This document shows positions 43,796 to 51,082 of a stretch of 64,000 nucleotides of DNA, piece by piece. Under the pieces are notes generated by a model that did no database searches, was not told where the DNA came from, and saw nothing but the letters and a program-made list of their open reading frames with translations. The position numbers and the translations under genes are program-made. The DNA is from an uncultured Dokdonia sp. (lineage in GTDB: Bacteria > Bacteroidota > Bacteroidia > Flavobacteriales > Flavobacteriaceae): positions 310,001 through 374,000 of the forward strand of contig NZ_CANLOB010000001.1 in the NCBI RefSeq assembly GCF_947492815.1. The letters are read 5' to 3'. Each line of letters starts with the position of its first letter. The first letter of the stretch is position 1.

Positions 43796-44410
43796 ATGTC
43801 AAATCCTAAAGAATTTATGAATGATACAATGGCAGCACCTTTAGGCAATCTTATTGCTTCTATAGGTGAAGGCGTCGCAGATGCACAAGCGGCACTTGAT
43901 GCAGGTTCATTAGCACAAACACTTGCCTTATATGATAATGAGGATGGAGATATTATGAATAAACGCTTACGCGAAATTGGATATCAACCTACTTTTTATA
44001 CCATTCCAGAAACAAAAGTAAAGGCTAAAATATCATTAGCAATGTCTCAATCGGGAAGTTCTTCTCAAATACAATCTAACAGATTATCGAAGGTAAAAAT
44101 GTATGCAACACCTATTAACGCAACCAACACAAACAAATATAACCTTAATGTAAATGCAAGTGTTGAGTTAGATTTTACGATCAAACCTATTCCCGCACCT
44201 GAAGGTGCCGAACTTAGAAGAACACCTGATCTTATAGGGAAAACGCTTAGTGAAGCTGAAGAGCTTTTAGGAGAGTTTAATTTAAACTATGAGATTATTG
44301 CTGGAGATTCAGAAACGACTATTACTGAACAATCACCTCTAAAAGGAAGCACAACACGATTAGGAAATACGGTTGAGCTTACATTTAATACAAATACGGA
44401 TACTAATTAG
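43796..44410 (+). CDS. Paralogue-family protein with C-terminal PASTA domain
   Basis: This 204-residue protein has AAPLGNLIASIGEGVADAQ and ALDAGSL (about 13-38), IGYQPTFYTIPETKVKAKI in place of LGFTPTFYQF, and a shortened strand block ending IKPIPAPEGAELRR. A PASTA domain follows (about 143-200, DLIGKTLSEAEELLGEFN). It combines the paralogue core and PASTA in one chain, which links this gene physically to the PASTA protein before it. It is the last gene of the operon; no clear terminator was seen. Confidence 0.75.
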   Translation: MSNPKEFMNDTMAAPLGNLIASIGEGVADAQAALDAGSLAQTLALYDNEDGDIMNKRLREIGYQPTFYTIPETKVKAKISLAMSQSGSSSQIQSNRLSKVKMYATPINATNTNKYNLNVNASVELDFTIKPIPAPEGAELRRTPDLIGKTLSEAEELLGEFNLNYEIIAGDSETTITEQSPLKGSTTRLGNTVELTFNTNTDTN

Positions 44411-44415
44411 GAGTA

Positions 44416-44460
44416 GTATACGCTTTCACAGAGGTGAATTTATATTGAGCAGCATCGAAG
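44416..44460. repeat. Decayed copy of the genome palindrome element
   Basis: ATACGCTTTCACAGAGGTGAA begins just after the operon end; the right half of the palindrome is lost. A related TTGAGC...TCGAAGT stretch follows, and a similar one lies at 48671-48690. Confidence 0.4.
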
Positions 44461-44495
44461 TATAAAAGTGTATTTATATAAACATATTACTTTGT

Positions 44496-44846
44496 TTATG
44501 GTTTTCTATTTCCATTTTTATCAAAGCGTTTACTGATCTCTTTCTCTGTATGCCACACAGAAATACCTAGGCCTATAAGCAGTACTCCAACTTGGATAAG
44601 AACCTTAAAAGAAATGTCAAAAGGAAGTAAAATAATTCCTGTAATCATTGTGACTATAGCAAGGTGCCATAAATCTTTAGCACTTTGATGATTTGCAAAA
44701 TCCCAAATATCTTGATTAGCCATAGATCGTCTTGTACGATATCCGTAGAAATGATTGATTTTTTTGGGTGGCTTTTTCAAGTAATAATAAGCAAGTGATA
44801 AAAATAAAATACCTTGAAATAAAAGTGCACTATTTTCTATCGTCAT
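44496..44846 (-). CDS. SdpI-family membrane protein
   Basis: This 116-residue protein has three hydrophobic segments (about 8-22, 60-78 and 82-100). The SdpI signature lies between the first two: NHFYGYRTRRSMANQDIWDFAN. SdpI-family proteins include the immunity protein against the SDP toxin of Bacillus subtilis, but most members have unknown roles. No SdpC-like toxin is nearby. It stands alone 48 bp upstream of the DUF1080 gene on the same strand. Confidence 0.8.
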   Translation of the reverse strand: MTIENSALLFQGILFLSLAYYYLKKPPKKINHFYGYRTRRSMANQDIWDFANHQSAKDLWHLAIVTMITGIILLPFDISFKVLIQVGVLLIGLGISVWHTEKEISKRFDKNGNRKP

Positions 44847-44899
44847 ACACGATCTAGATTTATTTTTATCACTTGCTTACTCTTCTCTTTAAGAAAGTA

Positions 44900-45652
44900 T
44901 TAGTCTATTCTTTTAATCTTGATGTTACGGTACCATACTTTATCACTATGATCTTGTAATCCTATATGACCGTTCTGATATTTTCCAAACCCTTTCCAAT
45001 CAGCAAATTTAGATTTTGCTACCATAGCGTCCCATTCGGTACCATGAGCTGGAAATGTATACATTTCTGTACCATTCATGGTTACTTTTCCAAGGTTTGT
45101 TTTATGATTTACTTCTAAAATGACAGCATTCCATTCTCCTGCTGGTTTTACAATATTATCCATAGGAGCAATCATATCATATAAAGCACCTGCTCTATGT
45201 GTTTTTCCTCCTCTATTAGCATCTGGATGTTTCGCATCATCTAATACTTGAATTTCTGGTCCTGTTTCATAAGCCTCTCTAAAATCTGGAGACTCATGTA
45301 CACCCCAAAAAATACCACTATTTCCAGCTTCAGAAATCTTCCATTCTAATGATAATACAAAGTTCTCATAGGTGTCTTTAGTAATGATATTTTTACCTCC
45401 TTCTTCTCCTGGAGTAAATGCCATTGCTCCATCTACAATTGCCCATTCTGAATGCATTGTTTCAGAACCATACCCTCTCCATTGATCCATAGAGGTTCCA
45501 TCAAATAACGTAACCCATTCTGATGAGGTTTCTTCCATTTTTTTCTCAACTACTTTTGTGTCTTCTTTTACTGCTTCTGTTTTAGTTTCTGAAGTTTCAT
45601 TCTTACAACTAAAAATAGCCAGTGCTACAGAAAGTATGATTAATTTTTTCAT
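44900..45652 (-). CDS. DUF1080 (3-keto-disaccharide hydrolase family) lipoprotein
   Basis: This 250-residue protein has an SPII signal (IFSC, Cys16) and a DUF1080 concanavalin-like domain: WVTLFDGTSMDQWRGYGSE, then NFVLSLEWKISEAGNSGIFWGV and GHIGLQDHSDKVWYRNIKIK. Members of this family are reported to hydrolyse or cleave 3-keto-glycosides. It is the last gene of the minus-strand unit with TIM-barrel, Gfo/Idh and transporter genes, and it divergently faces the GMC oxidoreductase unit. The function is inferred from the family. Confidence 0.85.
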   Translation of the reverse strand: MKKLIILSVALAIFSCKNETSETKTEAVKEDTKVVEKKMEETSSEWVTLFDGTSMDQWRGYGSETMHSEWAIVDGAMAFTPGEEGGKNIITKDTYENFVLSLEWKISEAGNSGIFWGVHESPDFREAYETGPEIQVLDDAKHPDANRGGKTHRAGALYDMIAPMDNIVKPAGEWNAVILEVNHKTNLGKVTMNGTEMYTFPAHGTEWDAMVAKSKFADWKGFGKYQNGHIGLQDHSDKVWYRNIKIKRID

Positions 45653-45664
45653 TGGTTATTTATA

Positions 45665-46138
45665 TTAATTACTATTCGCTATTATTTTATAAGACCATCG
45701 GTCTTCATCTAGATTTTTTACAAAAATCTCTGGAACAATTAATCCAACTAAATACGTAACAACCCCAAAAGAAACTCCTATTGCTGGACCGAAAACACCT
45801 CCTGAAGCTATTCCGCCAATCATAACAGATGTACCTACTACGAAAATAACAGATTTTGTTATCGTGTTAAATAAACTCTTTTTCTTAAATAGATATATAT
45901 CTTCAAGTTTAATATCCTGTCCTTTAATTTGAATTGTTTCTTCGTCAATAATTGTGTAACGCCCTTTATATTTTTCTCCAGAATCAGTAAAAACTTTAAT
46001 TCTTTTTCCTTCTTTTACAAACTTTACTCGCTTTCCTTTATGATGTGTTATTTGTATCCCTTCTTCTTGTGCAAAAATAGTTTGCGTAGTTCCAAAAAGA
46101 AATAGTATTAAAAGGAAGAGTAACGTTGCTATCTTCAT
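45665..46138 (-). CDS. Hypothetical membrane protein, 157 aa
   Basis: This 157-residue product has a signal peptide (about 1-23, IFAQ). A basic beta-rich domain (about 28-80) follows, including GKRVKFVKEGKRIKVFTDSG. Two membrane segments lie at about 96-117 and 120-140. It lies 1 bp from the sugar isomerase gene, in a tight minus-strand unit. A similar basic start (NGATLKG, FTTHP) is seen in the protein at 56032-56631, so they may share a domain. No function is inferred. Confidence 0.65.
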   Translation of the reverse strand: MKIATLLFLLILFLFGTTQTIFAQEEGIQITHHKGKRVKFVKEGKRIKVFTDSGEKYKGRYTIIDEETIQIKGQDIKLEDIYLFKKKSLFNTITKSVIFVVGTSVMIGGIASGGVFGPAIGVSFGVVTYLVGLIVPEIFVKNLDEDRWSYKIIANSN

Positions 46139-46139
46139 A

Positions 46140-47192
46140 TTAAAGGCCTAATATTTTCTTTAATAATTCTTTATCAATATCGGCACCTGCAAAATCATCA
46201 AATCGTTTTTGTGTAGCCTCTATAATATGGCTCGCAATAAACGGCGCTCCTTCTCTAGCTCCTTGTTCTGGGCTTTTTACACAACATTCCCATTCCATAA
46301 CAGCCCATACATCACAACTATACTCGGTCAATTTTGTAAAGATAGTTTTAAAATCTATTTGTCCGTCGCCTGGAGAACGGTAACGCCCTGCTCTGTCTTG
46401 CCAATCACTATAACCTCCAAAAGTGCCTCGCTTTCCATCGGGTTTAAACTCAGAATCTTTTACATGAAAAGCCTTTATAAAGGAATGGTAATGATCTATA
46501 TATTCTATGTAGTCCAATTGTTGTAATACAAAATGACTTGGGTCGTAGAGTATATTGACACGTTTATGATTATTGGTCGCTTCTAAGAAACGTTCAAACG
46601 TAACACCATCATGTAAATCTTCTCCAGGGTGAATTTCATACGCAACATCAACACCATTTTCATCATATTCATTTAATAATGGAAGCCATCTATTTGCAAG
46701 CTCTTCAAATCCTAATTCTACCAATCCTGCGGGACGTTGTGGCCATGGGTGCATAGTATGCCATAATAAAGAACCGCTAAACGTAGCACTTACATTCAAT
46801 CCTAAATGCTTACTTGCTCGTGCAGCACTTATCATTTGCTGGCGCGCCCATTCTGTACGTTTTTTAGGATTGTTTTTACAATCGTCTGGTGCAAAATTAT
46901 CAAACATCAAATCATATGCTGGATGCACTGCTACTAATTGTCCTTGTAAATGCGTAGAAAGCTCTGTGATTTCAAGGCCATAATCATTAACCTTCCCTTT
47001 TAATTCATCGCAATAGGTTTTGCTTTCTCCAGCTTTGGTTAAATCTATCAATCGACTTTCCCAAGTAGGGATTTGAATACCTTTATATCCTAAATCTGCT
47101 GCCCATTTACAAAGTCCATCTAACGAATTAAACGGTGCTTTATCATCCATAAATTGCGCTAAAAATACCGCTGGTCCTTTTATTGTTTTCAT
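46140..47192 (-). CDS. Sugar phosphate isomerase/epimerase-like TIM barrel protein
   Basis: This 350-residue protein matches the AP endonuclease 2 / xylose isomerase-like TIM barrel. Metal-site residues appear in EIHPGEDL, YDPSHF, HVKDSEF and MEWECCV contexts. It has no signal peptide. It probably isomerises or epimerises a keto sugar. The neighbours are a Gfo/Idh oxidoreductase and DUF1080. The 164-bp gap to the Gfo/Idh gene contains two repeat elements. Confidence 0.85.
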   Translation of the reverse strand: MKTIKGPAVFLAQFMDDKAPFNSLDGLCKWAADLGYKGIQIPTWESRLIDLTKAGESKTYCDELKGKVNDYGLEITELSTHLQGQLVAVHPAYDLMFDNFAPDDCKNNPKKRTEWARQQMISAARASKHLGLNVSATFSGSLLWHTMHPWPQRPAGLVELGFEELANRWLPLLNEYDENGVDVAYEIHPGEDLHDGVTFERFLEATNNHKRVNILYDPSHFVLQQLDYIEYIDHYHSFIKAFHVKDSEFKPDGKRGTFGGYSDWQDRAGRYRSPGDGQIDFKTIFTKLTEYSCDVWAVMEWECCVKSPEQGAREGAPFIASHIIEATQKRFDDFAGADIDKELLKKILGL

Positions 47193-47198
47193 AGTTTC

Positions 47199-47249
47199 TT
47201 TTCATATCCGCAAAGGCAGATATCTTTTCATTCCCATACAAATGGGAGT
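47199..47249. repeat. ATTCCC-type inverted repeat element, copy 1
   Basis: TTTTCATATCCGCAAAGGCAG is followed by ATTCCCATACAAATGGGA. The same parts occur in reverse at 53430-53510, with GCGG/CCGC complementarity retained there. Confidence 0.5.
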
Positions 47250-47268
47250 CTTGTTTATGTTCCTTTAT

Positions 47269-47354
47269 TCGCTTTAATGCTTCACTCTCCTTATGGTCGT
47301 GAACTTGCCTGCCGGCAGGCAGGTCTCACGAGTTCGCTTTCGCGAAAGCGTATA
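47269..47354. repeat. Composite intergenic repeat, copy D (most complete)
   Basis: In order: GCTTTAATGCTTCACTCTCC, TTATGGTCGTGAAC, TTGCCTGCCGGCAGGCAGG, TCTCACGAGTT and the palindrome CGCTTTCGCGAAAGCG at 47335-47350. The GC-rich palindrome in the middle can itself form a hairpin. Best reference copy of the element. Confidence 0.85.
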
Positions 47355-47356
47355 CA

Positions 47357-48496
47357 TTAACTCTCTAATTCCACCCAAACATTCCCATCACGATGAGACT
47401 GCACTGACTTTTCAATAAAATTCATTCCACGTACGCCATCAGTCATACCTGGGAATTCTCCTTCATGGAATTTTTCTCCACGTATGGCTTTGGCAACGCC
47501 TTTATAAATATTACCCATCGCATCAAATATTCCTTCTGGATGTCCTGGAGGAAGCTTTGTTCCATCTAATGAGAATTCGCTATTATACCCGTGCCCTGGT
47601 TTTAAAACACGTAACGGTTGTCCTTCTTCTAAAAGATATAGATAATTAGGGTTTTCTTGTTCCCATTTTAACGCTGCTTTTTTACCATATATAGCAACCG
47701 TAAAGTTATTTTCTTCTCCAGTAGCAATCTGACTTGAGCGAAGTACTCCTTTGGTATATTCTCCTAAACGAAGTAATACCGTGCCATCAATATCCATTTG
47801 ATTATCTGCATAGAGATGATTCAAATCTGCTAGAATTGACTTCACTTTTTGTCCTGTTACATATTCTAACATTTGATATGCATGTACGCCTATGTCTCCC
47901 ATACAACAGCTTATTCCTGATTTTTCAGGATTTAAACGCCATGTAGTAGCACGTTGAGTTTCATCATGTATTAATGAGTTGATCCATCCTTGGTAATATT
48001 GTGCATCTACTTTTTGAATAGCACCGATCTCTCCATTAGCAATCATCTGTTTCATTTGACGTACCATTGGATAGCCTGTATAGGTATGTGTCAATCCAAA
48101 GATATTTCCGTTTTTTTGTTGAATGGTCTGTAGCTCCAATGCTTCTTCATATGTCATGGTCATTGGTTTTTCACAAATCACATGAAATCCAGCTTCTAAG
48201 AGCTGTTTTGCCATTGGAAAGTGCAAAAAGTTAGGTGTTAATATTGAAAACACCTGAATACGATCTTCTTCAGGACGTGCTAATTCTGCAGCGATCATAT
48301 CATCTATATTGACATGAATACGATCTGTTGAAATACCTATTTCTTTCGCGAAAGCGAGACTCACATTTACATCGGGGTTAAAAACAGCTCCTGTAAGTTG
48401 ATACGCATCAAACATACTAGCTGCTACACGGTGTAATACACCTATTAAACTATCGCCTCCGCCCCCGAGGACGCCCCATTTTATTTTATTACTCAT
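47357..48496 (-). CDS. Gfo/Idh/MocA family oxidoreductase
   Basis: This 379-residue protein has the Rossmann start KWGVLGGGGDSLIG and the conserved EKP motif (HVICEKPMTMTYEEAL), with a C-terminal beta-sheet domain. It probably oxidises or reduces a sugar ring carbon using NAD(P). The palindrome at 48342-48356 encodes LAFAKE. The ATG overlaps the stop of the upstream small membrane gene (ATGA), so expression is coupled. Confidence 0.9.
   Translation of the reverse strand: MSNKIKWGVLGGGGDSLIGVLHRVAASMFDAYQLTGAVFNPDVNVSLAFAKEIGISTDRIHVNIDDMIAAELARPEEDRIQVFSILTPNFLHFPMAKQLLEAGFHVICEKPMTMTYEEALELQTIQQKNGNIFGLTHTYTGYPMVRQMKQMIANGEIGAIQKVDAQYYQGWINSLIHDETQRATTWRLNPEKSGISCCMGDIGVHAYQMLEYVTGQKVKSILADLNHLYADNQMDIDGTVLLRLGEYTKGVLRSSQIATGEENNFTVAIYGKKAALKWEQENPNYLYLLEEGQPLRVLKPGHGYNSEFSLDGTKLPPGHPEGIFDAMGNIYKGVAKAIRGEKFHEGEFPGMTDGVRGMNFIEKSVQSHRDGNVWVELES
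48342..48356. repeat. Genome palindrome copy inside a CDS (AFAKE frame)
   Basis: TCTTTCGCGAAAGCG inside the Gfo/Idh gene, read as AFAKE. The first bases have drifted. Confidence 0.9.
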
Positions 48497-48660
48497 TTTT
48501 TAATTTTTTCATATAGATAGAATAATCCTATTGTGAGTAGACAGGCGAAAATACCTTTTCCCCAAGCGATTCCTCCTCCATCAAAGAAGTCAAATAGTAA
48601 TAGTCCTATGCCGACTCCTATGCCGACTCCTATACTTTTCTTATTAAATATTTTACTCAC
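48493..48660 (-). CDS. Small membrane peptide, 55 aa
   Basis: A GTG start at 48660 gives MSKIFNKKSIGVGIGVGIGL, one Gly/Ile/Leu membrane segment, a DFFDGGGIAWGKG loop, a second segment and a KIKK tail. The stop TGA at 48493-48495 overlaps the Gfo/Idh start as ATGA. The tandem VGIGVGIG reflects a duplicated 9-bp unit in the DNA. It lies 48 bp after the MFS gene in the same orientation, so it is probably part of the operon. No family recognised. Confidence 0.5.
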   Translation of the reverse strand: MSKIFNKKSIGVGIGVGIGLLLFDFFDGGGIAWGKGIFACLLTIGLFYLYEKIKK

Positions 48661-48708
48661 GTATTCTTTTTGTATGGTTGAGCTTATCGAAGTTCAAAAC
48701 CCATTCGT

Positions 48709-49920
48709 TTATTCTTTTACTTCTATTTTTTCATTCTTAAATGCTATTAAGAAAAATATGAACACAGCTCCAGCAATTCCTGCAGGAAGCACCCATATAC
48801 CAAACCAGTTATGACCTCCTTCGGCTATTGCATTAAGATCTGTAATGTATCCTGCAAGTCTAAATCCTACAAGCATTCCTAAACCATAAGTTGCCAATGT
48901 AATTAATCCTTGGGCAGAGCTTTTAAATTTCTCTCCAGCTTTAAAATCTGTATAAATTTGTCCAGACACAAAGAAAAAGTCATAACAAATACCGTGAAGG
49001 ATAATTCCAAAAATAAGCATCCACGTATTTTCTCCTGCGTCTCCGTAAGCAAATAATAAATAACGTACCACCCAAGCAATCATACCTACAAGTAATGTCA
49101 TTTTAATACCATATTTCTTTAAAAAGATAGGGAGTAATAACATAAATGCAATTTCAGACATTTGTCCAAAGGTCATTTTTCCTGCAGCACCTTCCATTCC
49201 TAATTCGTTTAAGTACTGGTTTGCGTGCTGATAATAGAATGCCAATGGAATACAAATTAAAATAGATGCAATAAAAAAGACTAAGTACTTTTTATCTTTT
49301 AGCATACCTAAAGCATCGAGTCCTAAAATATCACGCACTGTTACTTTTTCCGATTTATCTACTACTGGTGGTGTATCAGGAAGTGTAAAACTAAATATTC
49401 CTAATAGCGCTGCTGCTCCTGCAGCCATCATAAATGTATTTTGAAGTACATTGTCTGACTCCCAGGCAAGGAAACCTATCACAAGTCCAGCTACAATCCA
49501 TCCTACAGTCCCTAATACACGAATAAGTGCAAAGTCTTTTGCAGGGTCTTTCATTTGTCTAAAAGCAACTGAATTTACCAATGCCAGCGTAGGCATATAT
49601 AAAATCATATATATTAAAATATATGGATAGAATGCATCAAAATTATCTGACGATCCTGCCATATATAATAACCCTGCTCCTAATAAATGTAATACTCCTA
49701 ATATTTTTTGTGCAGAGAAATAACGATCTGCAATCAAACCAATAATAAAGGGAGCTACAATAGCACCTATAGATTGCGTTTCATATGCCATTGCCATCTG
49801 TCCTCCTGTGGCACTAAATGACTTTGCAAGAAAAGTTCCCATGGTTACAAACCATCCTCCCCAAATAAAGAATTCAAGGAACATCATAATGGATAATTGT
49901 ACTCTAGTTGATGCTTTCAT
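48709..49920 (-). CDS. MFS transporter, nucleoside:H+ symporter family
   Basis: This 403-residue protein has about 12 membrane spans. It opens RVQLSIMMFLEFFIWGGWFV and contains the NSVAFRQMKDPAKDFALIR loop typical of the nucleoside transporter (NupG/XapB-like) family. In Bacteroidota these proteins occur in sugar-utilisation operons, and the substrate here may be a sugar or sugar acid. It is 6 bp after the TIM-barrel lipoprotein. Confidence 0.88.
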   Translation of the reverse strand: MKASTRVQLSIMMFLEFFIWGGWFVTMGTFLAKSFSATGGQMAMAYETQSIGAIVAPFIIGLIADRYFSAQKILGVLHLLGAGLLYMAGSSDNFDAFYPYILIYMILYMPTLALVNSVAFRQMKDPAKDFALIRVLGTVGWIVAGLVIGFLAWESDNVLQNTFMMAAGAAALLGIFSFTLPDTPPVVDKSEKVTVRDILGLDALGMLKDKKYLVFFIASILICIPLAFYYQHANQYLNELGMEGAAGKMTFGQMSEIAFMLLLPIFLKKYGIKMTLLVGMIAWVVRYLLFAYGDAGENTWMLIFGIILHGICYDFFFVSGQIYTDFKAGEKFKSSAQGLITLATYGLGMLVGFRLAGYITDLNAIAEGGHNWFGIWVLPAGIAGAVFIFFLIAFKNEKIEVKE

Positions 49921-49926
49921 AGTATA

Positions 49927-50916
49927 TTATTTAAGGTTACTGATTGATTTTTCAACCAATGCTTTGGTTAATCTAATGCCTTCTTTAGGATCTTCAAGAG
50001 GTCCTTCATATTCTGTTCCTACATATCCTTTAAAACCAGCATCATTTACAATTTGTAGTAAACGACCGTAGTCAAGTTTTGTTTCGTTACCTGCTTCATC
50101 AAAGTTATAAGATTTAGCAGATACTCCTTTTGCATATGGCATTAACTCCATGGTTCCCTTATAGGTATCATATTCTTCTACGCAAGGTGCTCCCCAGCGC
50201 TCTCCTCCTTCACGTTTTACGCAAAAGTTTCCAAAGTCTGGAAGTGTACCTACGGTTTCCATACCTACTTCTTTCATAACGGCTGCTAGTTTTGCACCAT
50301 CGCTAGACCATCCACCGTGGTTTTCGATAATTACATTAACACCTATTTCTTTTCCATAAGCCCCTAATTCAGAAAGGGAAGCTACTGATAGTTTGTGCCA
50401 TTTTTCTGGGTCTAACTCTCCAAAAAGGTTGGCTCTTACAGAATGTGCTCCCATAAGTTTTGCTGCATTCATCCATATTTTATGATTTTCTATGGCTTCT
50501 TTTAGTTTTTCTGGATCAGGATCTGCGAGCTCTCCCGCATGATCTACCATAATAAGGACATTATCCATTTCGGCTTGTTTACTTATTTCGTTCAATTTAT
50601 TAGCCAATGTCATTACACGCTCTTTGTAATTATCACCAGTTTCTCGTACAGAAGGGTATAATTGTGTCACATATTCTACTCCTGTAAACCCTAAATCTTT
50701 TGCTACAGGAGCAAAATTCATGGGATCTAATGATCCATCTAAAAATGGTTTATGGAGTGACCATTGCGCTAAAGAATGTTTAAAATCATTGTTTTTTGCC
50801 ACAACTTCTGTTTTTGGTTCTTCTTTTTGGGTAGTTTCCTCTTCTTTTTTTGCATCATTTTTACAAGAAACAAGGACAAATACGCATACTAATGCAATCG
50901 TAAAATAATTTTTCAT
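49927..50916 (-). CDS. TIM-barrel sugar isomerase-like lipoprotein
   Basis: This 329-residue protein has an SPII signal (LVSC, Cys19) and a xylose-isomerase-like TIM barrel. Metal-site contexts include NVIIENHGGWSSD, LPDFGNFC and YVGTEYEG. Lipoprotein status places it in the envelope, unlike the cytoplasmic paralogue at 46140-47192. It heads the minus-strand unit (TIM barrel, MFS, small peptide, Gfo/Idh, TIM barrel, 45665 protein, DUF1080). Acting on an envelope keto sugar fits with DUF1080 and GMC partners. Confidence 0.85.
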   Translation of the reverse strand: MKNYFTIALVCVFVLVSCKNDAKKEEETTQKEEPKTEVVAKNNDFKHSLAQWSLHKPFLDGSLDPMNFAPVAKDLGFTGVEYVTQLYPSVRETGDNYKERVMTLANKLNEISKQAEMDNVLIMVDHAGELADPDPEKLKEAIENHKIWMNAAKLMGAHSVRANLFGELDPEKWHKLSVASLSELGAYGKEIGVNVIIENHGGWSSDGAKLAAVMKEVGMETVGTLPDFGNFCVKREGGERWGAPCVEEYDTYKGTMELMPYAKGVSAKSYNFDEAGNETKLDYGRLLQIVNDAGFKGYVGTEYEGPLEDPKEGIRLTKALVEKSISNLK

Positions 50917-50984
50917 GGAGTTCTAATTAATTAATGCCGTACTATAACGTTTTCGCTTGTGATTAACTGTTAAATCTACGGTTT

Positions 50985-50997
50985 GACTAAGTTAGTC
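50985..50997. promoter_or_regulatory. Short palindrome in the divergent promoter region
   Basis: GACTAA-G-TTAGTC lies between the divergent lipoprotein and GMC genes, just upstream of the promoter at 51009-51041. A regulator binding site is possible. A T-run follows on the plus strand, but no plus-strand gene ends nearby. Confidence 0.35.
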
Positions 50998-51008
50998 TTT
51001 TTTTAAAA

Positions 51009-51041
51009 TTGACAAAAAACAACTTAAAATTTATATATTTG
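51009..51041 (+). promoter_or_regulatory. Predicted Bacteroidota promoter of the GMC oxidoreductase gene
   Basis: TTG (51009-51011) and TATATTTG (51034-51041) fit the -33/-7 consensus TTG...TAnnTTTG with a 22-base spacer. The gene starts at 51083. Confidence 0.6.
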
Positions 51042-51082
51042 GTAACATATATCACAATATTTTTTCAAAAACACATATCAAA

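Noticed and set aside
35370..44410. Prophage, tailocin or contractile injection system
   Set aside because: No sheath, tube, baseplate, ATPase, portal, capsid or lysis motif is present, and nothing resembles integrase.
35370..44410. Gas vesicle or microcompartment cluster
   Set aside because: No GvpA-like or BMC shell sequence; the paralogues are too long and have different motifs.
44496..44846. SdpI as immunity partner for the GG peptide at 25098
   Set aside because: The genes are 19 kb apart and no SdpC-like toxin is seen; family membership alone does not show immunity.
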